A DNA stretch of 64,000 nucleotides from Candidatus Gastranaerophilales bacterium (GTDB lineage: Bacteria; Cyanobacteriota; Vampirovibrionia; Gastranaerophilales; Gastranaerophilaceae), in assembly GCA_947625305.1 (NCBI GenBank), contig CANQNW010000004.1, positions 1 to 64,000 on the forward strand. The letters run 5' to 3'. Shown here in pieces: positions 55,435 to 64,000 of the stretch. Each line of letters starts with the position of its first letter. Position 1 is the first letter of the stretch. Under the pieces are notes generated by a model that ran no database searches, was not told where the DNA came from, and saw only the letters and a program-made list of their open reading frames with translations. A program made the translations under genes and the position numbers.

Positions 55435-57303
55435 CTAAATTCTTTCTATAAACTCTTCTCCCTTTATGCGGGTAATTATTTCAGTTACATCATTATCATC
55501 AAGAGTTTCTTTTTCAAGCAGTTCATGAGATATCGCATCCAATAAGTCTCTGTTTTCGGTTAAAAGATTTTTGGCAAGTTCGTATCTTGAATCTACAATC
55601 TTTTTAATTTCCTTATCGATGTCAGCAGCTATTTCTTCGGAGAAATCTCTTGTCTGACCGAAATCTCTGCCCATAAATACATGTTCTTGAGATTTACCGT
55701 ATGTCATAGCACCAAGTTCTTCGGACATTCCCCATTGAGTTACCATTTTTCTTGCAATAGAAGTTACTCTTTCTATATCATTAGAGGCTCCCGTGCCTAT
55801 TTTATCAGGGCCGTATACAATTTCCTCCGCCACACGGCCGCCCAGCATCATTGTTATCTGGGCTAAAAGTTTAGCTTTACTTACGTGCACCTTATTATCC
55901 TCTGGTTTTGTCCAGGTAATACCTAAAGCATAACCTCTCGGAATAATAGTTACTTTATGAAGTTCATCACAATCTTTTAATAATTTAGCTATTAATGCGT
56001 GTCCGACCTCATGATACGATGTAATTTCTTTATCTTCATCGGTCATAACTCTGCTTTTCTTTTCAATACCCGCCAGAACTCTATCTATAGCGGCATCTAC
56101 TTCTTCCATATTTATTTTATTTTTATTTTTTCTGGCTGCTAAAAGTGCCGATTCATTTAATAAGCTTTGTAAATCAGCCCCCGTGAACCCCGGTGTTCTT
56201 TTTGCAAGAACTTTTAAGTCAACATCTTCATCTAAGGGTTTGCCTTTAGAGTGAACCTTTAATATTTCTTCTCTACCTTTAACATCGGGGAGGCTGACCA
56301 TAATCTGCCTGTCAAATCTGCCCGGTCTTAATAAGGCATTATCTAAGATATCGGGTCTGTTTGTTGCGGCAAGTATTATTATATTTGTATTTCCGTCAAA
56401 CCCGTCCATTTCAACCAATAATTGATTTAAAGTCTGCTCTCTTTCATCATGCCCGCCGCCTAAACCTGCACCTCTTTGACGGCCGACGGCATCTATTTCA
56501 TCTATAAATACAATACAGGGCTGATGTTTTTTAGCCTGTTCAAATAAATCTCTAACCCTTGATGCACCGACACCTACGAACATTTCAACGAAATCGGAAC
56601 CGCTTATTGAAAAGAACGGAACACCCGCCTCACCAGCTACAGCTTTTGCCATTAATGTTTTACCTGTTCCCGGAGCTCCCACCAGAAGTACGCCTTTCGG
56701 TATTTTTGCGCCGAGTTTTAAATATTTTTCACCGTTTTTTAAAAAATCAACTATTTCTTCAAGTTCTTGTTTTTCTTCATCAATACCAGCCACATCTTTG
56801 AAGGTCACTTTTACTTTGCTGTCCAGCATCATTTTTGCTTTGCTTTTACCGAACGATAATGCCTGAGACCCGCCTGTTTGTATGATTTTTGCAAGTATTA
56901 TAAAAAATGCGATTATTAACAATATCGGAAGTGCAGTACCCATTAACCCCATAACGGAGGAGTTTTCATTTGCCTTCTTTATGTCAATGTTTACGTTATT
57001 ATCTTCTAATGTCTTATATAAACTGTCATCATTTTGAGGAACGGTTACCTTGTATCTTAAAGATGCAGTAACCGCCTCTTTTCCGTCTACATTTGTTTTT
57101 ATTTCATCTTCAATCGGAACAGCCGTTACAGTATCATTTTCTATTACTACTTCTTTAATTTCAGCACTTCTTACCTTTGATAGAAATTCCGTATATGTTA
57201 AATCTTTTGTGGAGGTTGTAGGCCCTGCAAAAAGCATTGATGCAAGCGCAAGTACCAAAATCCCTATTACAAGCCAAATTCCTAATGATTGATTTTTATT
57301 CAT
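55435..57303 (-). CDS. ftsH: ATP-dependent zinc metalloprotease FtsH
   Basis: 622 aa. Two membrane segments (about 7-26, 119-141) enclose a periplasmic part. AAA+ Walker A GAPGTGKT (209-216), Walker [32 protein letters not shown], and zinc motif HEVGH (431-435), a variant of HEAGH. Degrades damaged membrane proteins and regulators. The C-terminus has the usual acid region. It follows manC by 42 nt on the same strand. Confidence 0.97.
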   Translation of the reverse strand: MNKNQSLGIWLVIGILVLALASMLFAGPTTSTKDLTYTEFLSKVRSAEIKEVVIENDTVTAVPIEDEIKTNVDGKEAVTASLRYKVTVPQNDDSLYKTLEDNNVNIDIKKANENSSVMGLMGTALPILLIIAFFIILAKIIQTGGSQALSFGKSKAKMMLDSKVKVTFKDVAGIDEEKQELEEIVDFLKNGEKYLKLGAKIPKGVLLVGAPGTGKTLMAKAVAGEAGVPFFSISGSDFVEMFVGVGASRVRDLFEQAKKHQPCIVFIDEIDAVGRQRGAGLGGGHDEREQTLNQLLVEMDGFDGNTNIIILAATNRPDILDNALLRPGRFDRQIMVSLPDVKGREEILKVHSKGKPLDEDVDLKVLAKRTPGFTGADLQSLLNESALLAARKNKNKINMEEVDAAIDRVLAGIEKKSRVMTDEDKEITSYHEVGHALIAKLLKDCDELHKVTIIPRGYALGITWTKPEDNKVHVSKAKLLAQITMMLGGRVAEEIVYGPDKIGTGASNDIERVTSIARKMVTQWGMSEELGAMTYGKSQEHVFMGRDFGQTRDFSEEIAADIDKEIKKIVDSRYELAKNLLTENRDLLDAISHELLEKETLDDNDVTEIITRIKGEEFIERI

Positions 57304-57345
57304 AATTTATTTTCCTTCAAAATTATATAGAAAATTATAGCACAA

Positions 57346-58743
57346 TTATTTATTAGTTTTTACTCGTCCGTAAATATCTTCATATCTTATAATGTCATCT
57401 TCTGATATGTAATCCCCTTTTTGAACCTCAAGAATTTTTAATACCTCCTTATAAGGATTTTGCAGCGAGTGCTTAGATTTAAGAGGAATATCAATACTCT
57501 GCCCTTTTGAAAGCTTATTTGTCTTGCCGTCTAATATAACAACTGCATTGCCTTCCAATACCACCCAATGCTCTGACCTGTGGTTATGTGATTGAAGCGA
57601 CAGTTTATGAGAAGGTAATACCGTTATAATTTTTGATAACCAGCCTTCTCCGGAGTTTAACCTTGTATAATATCCCCAAGGACGAAATACCGTCTTATGT
57701 ATTTGAGTTATTTCTTTATTATCTTTTTTTAATGCTTTAACCAGCTTATTAATTTCACTTGCCCTATCTTTATCACAAACCAATAAAGCATCTTCAGTTT
57801 CCACAACGGCAATGTTTTTCATATTTGAAACACATACAAGTTCTTTAGAAGAATAAATTAAAGAGTTCTCTACTTTATTAATCAGAACATTTCCCGTAAT
57901 AACATTTCCGTTTTTATCTTTTTCACTCTCGTTATAAATTGAATGCCACGAGCCTAAATCACACCATTTTGATTTTAACTCCGTCATAACAAGATTATCC
58001 GATTTTTCCATAATTGCATAATCTAAAGAAATAGAGGGCATTTTTTCATAGTTTTTATAATTGATATTTAAATTTTCATTAAACATATCAGATGAACAGC
58101 AATCCAAAATATCTTTTGCATACTTTGTAAAAGCTTCATATAAAACAGAAACTTTTGAGGTATAAATCCCACAGTTCCAATAATATTTTTTATCTTTTAA
58201 AAAGACTTGGGCTGTTTTATAATCGGGCTTTTCGATAAATCTTTCTACTTTTTTGCCAAACTTTAAAACCTCGGATGTTTTTATATAGCCAAAACCCGTT
58301 TCGGGTTTTAAAATTTTAGTTCCTACAGCTCCAATATATCCTTTTTTCGCAATATTTACAGCATTTTCCAAGGTTTCAATAAAGTCTTTATTATTTGAAA
58401 TAACAAAATCAACAGGCAGGATAACTAAAACTTCATCTCTTTTTGATTTTTTTAAGTATCTAAGAATGGATGCTATAGCAGGTGCGGTATTCCTTGCCAA
58501 CGGCTCGGAAATTACAATCGGAGATTTCATAATTTCTTTAAGCTGAAGTCTTGTATCCGTTTCAAGTGAAATATTTGTTATCGTTATTATATTTTTGGGG
58601 CTTGCTAAATTCATTAAAACTTCACAGGCATTTTGAAGTGCAGATTTTCCGTTATCTCTTTTTATTAACGATTTTGGATATAATGCCCTTGATAACGGCC
58701 AAAGTCTTTCTCCTGAGCCTCCTGCCAACAATATAAACTTCAT
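57346..58743 (-). CDS. manC: Mannose-1-phosphate guanylyltransferase/mannose-6-phosphate isomerase
   Basis: 465 aa type II enzyme. N-terminal nucleotidyltransferase LLAGGSGERLWPLSRALYPKSL (the consensus has T in place of E), FIEKPDYKTA, WNCGIYTSK; C-terminal cupin isomerase domain with TVLPSHKLSLQSHNHRSEHWVVLEGNA. Makes GDP-mannose for glycans. Divergent from the 58907 gene and upstream of ftsH. Confidence 0.93.
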   Translation of the reverse strand: MKFILLAGGSGERLWPLSRALYPKSLIKRDNGKSALQNACEVLMNLASPKNIITITNISLETDTRLQLKEIMKSPIVISEPLARNTAPAIASILRYLKKSKRDEVLVILPVDFVISNNKDFIETLENAVNIAKKGYIGAVGTKILKPETGFGYIKTSEVLKFGKKVERFIEKPDYKTAQVFLKDKKYYWNCGIYTSKVSVLYEAFTKYAKDILDCCSSDMFNENLNINYKNYEKMPSISLDYAIMEKSDNLVMTELKSKWCDLGSWHSIYNESEKDKNGNVITGNVLINKVENSLIYSSKELVCVSNMKNIAVVETEDALLVCDKDRASEINKLVKALKKDNKEITQIHKTVFRPWGYYTRLNSGEGWLSKIITVLPSHKLSLQSHNHRSEHWVVLEGNAVVILDGKTNKLSKGQSIDIPLKSKHSLQNPYKEVLKILEVQKGDYISEDDIIRYEDIYGRVKTNK

Positions 58744-58834
58744 TATTATTTCCCTTATTTACCTACGTTTTAATACTACCACCTTATTTATTCTTAAACA
58801 AAATGAAAAGTTATGTAAAGATACTTCATTTTCT

Positions 58835-58863
58835 TAGACAAATATTTTAAAACAATATATAAT
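58835..58863 (+). promoter_or_regulatory. Promoter of the MerR-like gene
   Basis: TAGACA (58835-58840), 17-nt spacer, TATAAT (58858-58863). ATG 58907 has AAGGGG. Confidence 0.7.
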
Positions 58864-58906
58864 ATTTTTAGCAGTAGTACATGCTTATTATAAGGGGATT
58901 GCTTTT

Positions 58907-59428
58907 ATGACTTCATCAGTTATTGATTCAATTAAAGATAAAGAAATTACACCGAAAGAAATAAGAGAAATGCTCGGTATTGATAATTCGGGTATTAAAG
59001 AATTATGTAAAATGGCTGATGTAAAACTGAAAAAAAATGATAGAGGTTTGACTTATTTCACTAAAGATGATGCAGATGCTCTAAGCAAAATATCCGCTAA
59101 AGTAACTATCCCGATACCCGTAAAAAGTATTGTTTATAAAGGAACTAATTCAATCTCTAACGGCTCTATTGTTCAACTCGTTAATACACTTAAAAATATT
59201 GAAAAATCTATAACCGATAAATTAACTTCAGTTTTGGATGAAAAACTTGACGGCATGGATGATGTTGTTATGGAACTTATCAGAGTTAAAACCGAAAATG
59301 AAACTATGAGATTTAAAATTAATGAATTAAATAAAGAAAATTATAAACTTAAAAAAGAAATTAATTCATTTAAAAAAGTTCCGTTCGGGTTCTATGCAAA
59401 AACTTCAACAGGAAGTAATCCTTTTTAA
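58907..59428 (+). CDS. MerR-like helix-turn-helix and coiled-coil protein
   Basis: 173 aa. Residues about 15-60 look like a MerR-type winged helix (ITPKEIREMLGIDNSGIKELCKMADVK and YFTKDDADAL). The rest has a Pro-rich turn, and a coiled coil (about 85-160, with KLTSVLDEKLDGMDDVVMELIRVKTENETM). No effector domain. Good promoter and ribosome site. Its DNA target is unknown; nagA converges with a 4-nt overlap. Confidence 0.7.
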   Translation: MTSSVIDSIKDKEITPKEIREMLGIDNSGIKELCKMADVKLKKNDRGLTYFTKDDADALSKISAKVTIPIPVKSIVYKGTNSISNGSIVQLVNTLKNIEKSITDKLTSVLDEKLDGMDDVVMELIRVKTENETMRFKINELNKENYKLKKEINSFKKVPFGFYAKTSTGSNPF

Positions 59429-60354
59429 ATAAATTCTGTTTTATTTATTGTAAAATCGTCATTCCAATAAACTTTTAAATTATTTTTAAGGTCGTGATAA
59501 TTTAAAGGGTTTTCTGATGCGTATTTAACTGCCTGAGAAAATGCTAATATTTTTTTATCCGATAAATTTTTAACAATATCACACAATAATTTTGAACTTC
59601 CGGCAAAAACCCCATCAGAATTAACAAGTTTGCCATTCTTATTAAATATTTTCTGACCTGCGAATATACCTTCTTTTTCCATAGAGTGCGCCATAGGGAG
59701 TGCATCACTTATTAAAATAATTTTATCATCAGGTTTTAAGCGGAATGTAATATCTAAAACCTCATCACTTACGTGCATTGAGTCCGCTATAATTTCAATA
59801 TAAATATCGTTATTATGTAAAGCACTAACAACGGTTGAATTTCCTCTATGCGAGAATGCGCCCATCGCATTATATAAGTGAGTTACCTGATTTATTCCGT
59901 CAAAGTTCGTGCCGATTGAATGCCCGAGCGAAATTTTAACATCTTTAGATTTTAAATGGTTTATAAATTCTCCGTTTTTATCAAGTTCGGGGGCAAGTGT
60001 TATTATTTTAATTATTTCATCGTCAAATTTTTTATACAGGTCAATTTGAAGAGGCAGAATATATTTTTTTTCATGTATACCTGATTTTTCGGGATTAATA
60101 AAAGGCCCTTCCAAATGAATACCTGCAATTTTAGAGGTTTTTTCTTTTTGCCGAGCCTTTGCTGACTTTATTAAAGATATCCTGTCTTTTATTTTTTCAA
60201 TATCATCAGTCATAACGGTTGGGAAAAATGCACTAACTCCATTTTGCGCCAATAAATCCGAAGTTTCAAGGAGTTCCTTTTCGCTGCAATTCATAAAATC
60301 ACAGCCGAAGGCTCCATGTATATGCTGTTCTATAAGTCCTTGTGTTTCTATCAT
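59425..60354 (-). CDS. nagA: N-acetylglucosamine-6-phosphate deacetylase, short
   Basis: 309 aa; the usual length is about 380. EQHIHGAFGCDF (metal), GIHLEGPFINPEKSGIHE, LGHSIGTNFDG, VTHLYNAMGAFSHR, ISDALPMAHS are present, so the barrel is intact, but the N-terminal beta domain of about 50 residues is absent. ATG overlaps the end of rpe by 1 nt. It catalyses GlcNAc-6-P to glucosamine-6-P plus acetate. No upstream in-frame extension is possible because it would lie in rpe. Confidence 0.85.
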   Translation of the reverse strand: MIETQGLIEQHIHGAFGCDFMNCSEKELLETSDLLAQNGVSAFFPTVMTDDIEKIKDRISLIKSAKARQKEKTSKIAGIHLEGPFINPEKSGIHEKKYILPLQIDLYKKFDDEIIKIITLAPELDKNGEFINHLKSKDVKISLGHSIGTNFDGINQVTHLYNAMGAFSHRGNSTVVSALHNNDIYIEIIADSMHVSDEVLDITFRLKPDDKIILISDALPMAHSMEKEGIFAGQKIFNKNGKLVNSDGVFAGSSKLLCDIVKNLSDKKILAFSQAVKYASENPLNYHDLKNNLKVYWNDDFTINKTEFI

Positions 60355-61004
60355 TATCCCCTCAATGAATTTATTGCCTCTTTTATGTTGGTGCTTGTAA
60401 AAATATAATTACCCGCAACAAGCGCATTAATACCGTAATTTTTGCAGATTTTGGCAGTTTCAGAGTTTATTCCGCCATCCGCCTCTATTATTACATCTTT
60501 TGTTAAATAAGATTTAATATCAACCGCCTTTTTACTGCACTCTGTCATAAATTTTTGTCCGCCGAACCCCGGTTCTACCGTCATAATAAGGATTAAATCC
60601 GCCATATTTACATAATCTTTTATTTCTTCAGGCTTTGTATCGGGTTTTATTGATATTCCCGCCTTTATATTATAAGACTTAATTATATTAATCACCTCGG
60701 GAGTTTTTTCTTTTACCGCTTCATAGTGGAATGTAATAATATCAGACCCCGCAAGCGCAAAGTCTTTTATATATTTTTCGGGATTATCTATCATTAAATG
60801 AACATCTAAAGGAATATTACATACTTTTCTTAATGCTTTAACGACAGGTGCGCCGATTGTAAGATTCGGCACAAAATGCCCGTCCATAACATCAACATGC
60901 ACCCAATCGGCGCCGTTTAGTTCAAGTCTTTTTATTTCATTTTCAAGATTTGCGAAGTCACTTGATAATATAGAGGGAGCAATTATTATATTATCCATTT
61001 TCAC
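60354..61004 (-). CDS. rpe: Ribulose-phosphate 3-epimerase
   Basis: 216 aa TIM-barrel enzyme of the pentose phosphate pathway. IAPSILSSDFANLENEI, WVHVDVMDGHFVPNLTIGAP (metal ligands), LDVHLMIDNP, MTVEPGFGGQKF and EADGGINSETA are all intact. It overlaps rnc by 14 nt and nagA by 1 nt, so translation is coupled through the operon. Confidence 0.97.
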   Translation of the reverse strand: MKMDNIIIAPSILSSDFANLENEIKRLELNGADWVHVDVMDGHFVPNLTIGAPVVKALRKVCNIPLDVHLMIDNPEKYIKDFALAGSDIITFHYEAVKEKTPEVINIIKSYNIKAGISIKPDTKPEEIKDYVNMADLILIMTVEPGFGGQKFMTECSKKAVDIKSYLTKDVIIEADGGINSETAKICKNYGINALVAGNYIFTSTNIKEAINSLRG

Positions 61005-61722
61005 ACTCCTTTAAGACTTTTAAGCTTTTTAGCGCATTATAAGCAGCATTTTTTTCCGCATCTTTTTTTGTTTTTGCCGTTCCTCTTCCGAGTTCTTTAT
61101 TTTGATAGATAACACTTACCTCAAATGTTTTATTATGGGCTTTTCCTGTTTCATTTATTACTTTATATTCCGGTAAGTCCTTATTTAATCCTTGCGTATA
61201 CTGCTGGAGAAGTTCTTTTGTATTGAAATTCAGCATTATTTCTTCAAAATCAGTATTTACATCAGAATACATTCCGTATATAAAATTTTTAGCCTCGTCA
61301 AATCCTGCCGTCTTATATACTGCTCCTATTACAGCTTCAAATGCACAAGCATTGATGGATTCCTTTTCTCTGCCGCCGTCTTTTTCTTCGTGTATACCGA
61401 TATTCAAGTATTCCTTCAAATTTAGTTCATCCGCCAGAGTTGATATAAATCTGTCGCTTACCAGAGTACTTCTTATTTTTGTAAGTTTCCCTTCATTGTA
61501 ATCAGGATATTTATCAAATAAATACTCGCTTACGCAAATTCTTAAAACAGAATCGCCCAGAAATTCAAGCCTTTCATAGTCGGGCAAATCGGCATTATCT
61601 GATTCATAGTTATAAGATGAATGTGTCAGGGCAGTATTTAATAATTCTAAATCCACATCGGAAATATTTAATATTTTTTTAAATTTATTTAACTGTCTTT
61701 TTCTAACTGCAGATAACATCAA
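60991..61722 (-). CDS. rnc: Ribonuclease III
   Basis: 243 aa. Catalytic signature YERLEFLGDSVLRI, FEAVIGAVY for the second acid, and a C-terminal dsRNA-binding domain with NTKELLQQYTQGLNKDLPEY and GTAKTKKDAEKNAAYNAL. Processes rRNA and structured mRNAs. Together with mini-III at 19020 the cell has two RNase III types. Overlaps cdsA by 20 nt. Confidence 0.97.
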   Translation of the reverse strand: MMLSAVRKRQLNKFKKILNISDVDLELLNTALTHSSYNYESDNADLPDYERLEFLGDSVLRICVSEYLFDKYPDYNEGKLTKIRSTLVSDRFISTLADELNLKEYLNIGIHEEKDGGREKESINACAFEAVIGAVYKTAGFDEAKNFIYGMYSDVNTDFEEIMLNFNTKELLQQYTQGLNKDLPEYKVINETGKAHNKTFEVSVIYQNKELGRGTAKTKKDAEKNAAYNALKSLKVLKECENG

Positions 61723-62605
61723 GAACTTTCTTCATAAATTCAATAATCATTGGCATGGGAAATATTACACCCGTAAGAATAAAATATTTAATATAATAGT
61801 ATGCAGCGGGGACTGAAAACAGGTAACTGTCGGCTCTATCCAAAAAACCGCCATGCCCGGGCAGTGACGTGCCTGAATCTTTAACTCCCGCATCTCTTTT
61901 TATAAGAGATTCCGATAAATCACCCAATTGAGCCATAACGGTAATTATTATACTTAACACAAAACTGTGATATAAAGAAATTCCAATAAGTTTACCGATT
62001 ATGACCCCTGTAATTACAGCGCAAACTGTACCTGCAACAGCGCCTTCCACTGTTTTTTTAGGGCTGATTACAGGAGATAGCTGATGTTTACCGTATCTTA
62101 CACCAAAAAAGTATGCGGCAATATCCGTCACCATAATAACAAAAAACAGCATTAAAAGGAAATAAAGTCCCTGCGAGAATTTTAATCCGAATAAAGAAAC
62201 TTCAGGTCCGATATGTCTTATTGTATAAACATGGCAAGGCAGCCAAGCAATTAAAAAACCTAATATCGTAGTAGCGACATTTGCAATGTAGGGCTGCCGC
62301 CCCCGAAATAATACCGCCAGAAATGACCCTATTGTACCTGCTATAAGCACAAGCGGTATCAATTTATCATACCCGCTGGCTGTTACAAGTATCATAATTA
62401 CTGATGTTATAAATATAACTTTAAAAAAGGGCAAAAACCCCTTATGTCTCAATATATCGGTATATTCCTTGCTTGCGGTGATTATAAAAATAAGCAATAA
62501 AGCCAGCAAAAACTTTCCGCCCGCAAGAATACACCCAAAAACCAAGGAGGCTACAATAAATCCCGTAATTAATCTGTTTTTTAATAAATTATTAAGTACA
62601 GCCAC
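61703..62605 (-). CDS. cdsA: Phosphatidate cytidylyltransferase CdsA
   Basis: 300 aa, about eight membrane helices. The signature is complete: SLIKRDAGVKDSG, PGHGGFLDRADS near the C-terminus. Makes CDP-diacylglycerol from CTP and phosphatidate, the branch point of phospholipid synthesis. Shares its last base with the start of rnc's overlap and its first base with the end of frr. The diverged paralogue is at 32339. Confidence 0.95.
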   Translation of the reverse strand: MAVLNNLLKNRLITGFIVASLVFGCILAGGKFLLALLLIFIITASKEYTDILRHKGFLPFFKVIFITSVIMILVTASGYDKLIPLVLIAGTIGSFLAVLFRGRQPYIANVATTILGFLIAWLPCHVYTIRHIGPEVSLFGLKFSQGLYFLLMLFFVIMVTDIAAYFFGVRYGKHQLSPVISPKKTVEGAVAGTVCAVITGVIIGKLIGISLYHSFVLSIIITVMAQLGDLSESLIKRDAGVKDSGTSLPGHGGFLDRADSYLFSVPAAYYYIKYFILTGVIFPMPMIIEFMKKVLDVICS

Positions 62606-63165
62606 TATACGGTTAAGACCTCTTTTTCTTTTTCCGCAGAAACATCATCTGCTATTTTAATATATTTATCGGTTAATTTTTGGATTTTATCCTGATTATC
62701 TTTTACCATATCTTCAGAAAGATTTTCCGATTTTTCAAGTTTTTTCAGTTCATCAGCCAAATCTCTTCTGATATTTCTTATAGCTACTTTAGAATCTTCA
62801 CAAACTTTTTTAACGTCCTTGCAGATTTCTTTTCTTTTATCCGCTGTTAAAGGCGGAAAAGCAAGGCGGACAACAATACCGTCAGAATTCGGATTAATTC
62901 CCAAATCTGCTTTAACAAGCGCTTTTTCAACATCTTTTAGTATTGTTTTATCATAAGGAGCAATAACAAGAGTTGTTCCATCCTGCACACTTACCTGTGA
63001 TAATTGTCTTAACGGGGTGGGCGCTCCGTAATATTCAACCAAAACTTTATCTAAAATCATAGGATTTGCTCTGCCCGTACGGATAGATGCAAATTCCTTT
63101 TTCATTTGCGCTATTGTTTTTTCCATTTTTTCTGTTCCCGAAGAAAACATTGAATCCAATGTCAT
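62605..63165 (-). CDS. frr: Ribosome recycling factor
   Basis: 186 aa, normal length. ASIRTGRANPMILDKVLVEYYG, PLRQLSQVSVQDGTTLVIAPYD, LGINPNSDGIVVRLAFPPLT and RRDLADELKKLEKS are typical. Releases ribosomes after termination together with EF-G. Strong AGGAGG inside the end of pyrH, 1 nt between genes. Confidence 0.98.
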   Translation of the reverse strand: MTLDSMFSSGTEKMEKTIAQMKKEFASIRTGRANPMILDKVLVEYYGAPTPLRQLSQVSVQDGTTLVIAPYDKTILKDVEKALVKADLGINPNSDGIVVRLAFPPLTADKRKEICKDVKKVCEDSKVAIRNIRRDLADELKKLEKSENLSEDMVKDNQDKIQKLTDKYIKIADDVSAEKEKEVLTV

Positions 63166-63166
63166 A

Positions 63167-63892
63167 TTAACCTCCTACATATGTTCCTATATTTTTACCT
63201 TTTAATATTTTAATAATGCTGCCTTTTGCGGCAAAATCAAATACCACAATGGGTATAGAATTTTGTTTACATAGGGCGCAAGATGCAGTATCCATAACTT
63301 TTAACCCTTTTACAATGATATCATCGTATGTGATATTACTGTATTTTTTAGCATTCGGGTTAGTCCTCGGGTCATCGGAGTATACTCCGTCCACTCCGTT
63401 TTTAGCCATCAGCATAGCCTCAGCCCCTATTTCAGATGCTCTTAAGGCTGCGGCGGTATCTGTTGTAAAAAACGGATTTCCTGTTCCTGCCGCAAATATA
63501 ACTACTCTTTCTTTTTCCAAATGTCTTATTGCTTTAAATCTTATATACGGCTCTGCTATTTTATTCATATCTATTGCGCTTTGAACCCTGCAGGGGACAT
63601 CGATTTTTCTCAATGCGCTTTGAAGTGCTAAAGCATTCATAACGGTTGCAAGCATTCCTATATAATCGCCCGTAGCCTGATCCATTCCGTATTTAGCTGA
63701 ATTTTTTACACCTCTGAATATATTTCCCCCTCCGACAACAATAGCAATTTGAGCACCTGTTTTATATGCCTCTTTAACTTCATTAGCTATCATTTCCAAA
63801 GGACTTTGGTCTATTCCGAATTCCTGTTTCCCAAGTAATGCCTCACCGCTAAGTTTCAGCAGAATTCTTTTATATTTTAATTGCTCTCCCAT
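63167..63892 (-). CDS. pyrH: UMP kinase PyrH
   Basis: 241 aa. KRILLKLSGEALLG, VGGGNIFRG, MDQATGDYIGMLATVMNALALQ, FAAGTGNPFFTTDTAAALRA and KNGVDGVYSDDPRTNPNAK are the bacterial UMP kinase set. Makes UDP from UMP. First gene of pyrH-frr-cdsA-rnc-rpe-nagA; AGGG lies 6 nt before the ATG. uppS, common at this place, is missing. Confidence 0.98.
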   Translation of the reverse strand: MGEQLKYKRILLKLSGEALLGKQEFGIDQSPLEMIANEVKEAYKTGAQIAIVVGGGNIFRGVKNSAKYGMDQATGDYIGMLATVMNALALQSALRKIDVPCRVQSAIDMNKIAEPYIRFKAIRHLEKERVVIFAAGTGNPFFTTDTAAALRASEIGAEAMLMAKNGVDGVYSDDPRTNPNAKKYSNITYDDIIVKGLKVMDTASCALCKQNSIPIVVFDFAAKGSIIKILKGKNIGTYVGG

Positions 63893-63928
63893 ATAAACCC
63901 TATTCGTAAATCTGATAAATATAAGTTT

Positions 63929-63934
63929 ATTATA
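63929..63934 (-). promoter_or_regulatory. Possible -10 of the pyrH operon
   Basis: TATAAT on the minus strand (63929-63934), 36 nt before the ATG of pyrH; the -35 is weak. The remaining bases to 64000 contain nothing else I can name. Confidence 0.4.
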
Positions 63935-64000
63935 TCTTAAATTGCATATATTTGTTCAAAAATTACAAAATTGTAATTATTTTTGACAAATTTTGTTATA

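Overview
The window reads as a chromosomal segment of a very AT-rich, Gram-negative-type bacterium using the standard code. The best guess is a gut Melainabacteria/Vampirovibrionia lineage (Gastranaerophilales-like). Reasons: low GC; a short N-terminal motif of the kind NINFKG/VSFKA at 6672 and in the broken gene at 20344; secreted WG-repeat proteins; an AsmA-like protein pointing to an outer membrane; and a pyrH-frr-cdsA order. This placement is inference; no 16S rRNA lies in the window.

Left edge, 1-4740: a defence island with a partial type I restriction specificity subunit, a TIR-domain protein in the same operon, an AbiH-like protein and a Fic protein. It ends in a 368-bp gene-free stretch of palindromes and direct repeats, next to the 3' end of a tRNA-Gln gene. 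No integrase is visible.

Core region, 4740-32280: nusB-ftsY, a SIMPL protein, an AsmA-like protein, WG-repeat proteins, rimP-nusA followed by an unlinked radical SAM gene, a protein with a likely ADP-ribosyltransferase domain, an HD hydrolase, mini-RNase III, a decayed HD-like gene, a glycosyltransferase, an amino-acid permease, nadB-nadC, etfB-etfA, an MFS sugar-type transporter and two radical SAM enzymes.

Accessory cluster A, 32339-36175: a CdsA paralogue with a damaged signature, an 80-residue Cys/Gly/Tyr-rich peptide, a divergent Xre regulator, a radical SAM enzyme and a TupA-like ATP-grasp enzyme. The peptide promoter is framed by perfect 13-bp inverted repeats. A degenerate second copy of the peptide start lies between the ATP-grasp and radical SAM genes. 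Together this looks like a regulated peptide-modification locus.

36274-44831: an aminotransferase with an Lrp regulator, a ferredoxin-nitroreductase, a dedicated exosortase paired with one PEP-CTERM VIT/VWA-like protein, and cysK-luxS-mtnN (cysteine synthesis, AI-2 production and methyl-cycle salvage).

Accessory cluster B, 44889-52644: an FkbM methyltransferase, tRNA-Ala, a TPR protein, then an operon of PurD-like ATP-grasp 1, TupA-like ATP-grasp, PurD-like ATP-grasp 2 and a 95-residue Thr/Glu/Gly-rich peptide, with a converging GT2 glycosyltransferase. The FkbM gene and PurD-like gene 2 are both put out of frame by a tract of exactly ten G on the coding strand, which suggests phase variation (or a shared sequencing artefact). 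The two PurD-like genes share a nearly identical internal block, suggesting gene conversion.

Right part, 52702-63892: uvrB, ftsH, manC, a small MerR-like protein and the operon pyrH-frr-cdsA-rnc-rpe-nagA. Several genes have a -10 box only 6-9 nt before ATG and no Shine-Dalgarno, suggesting leaderless mRNAs.
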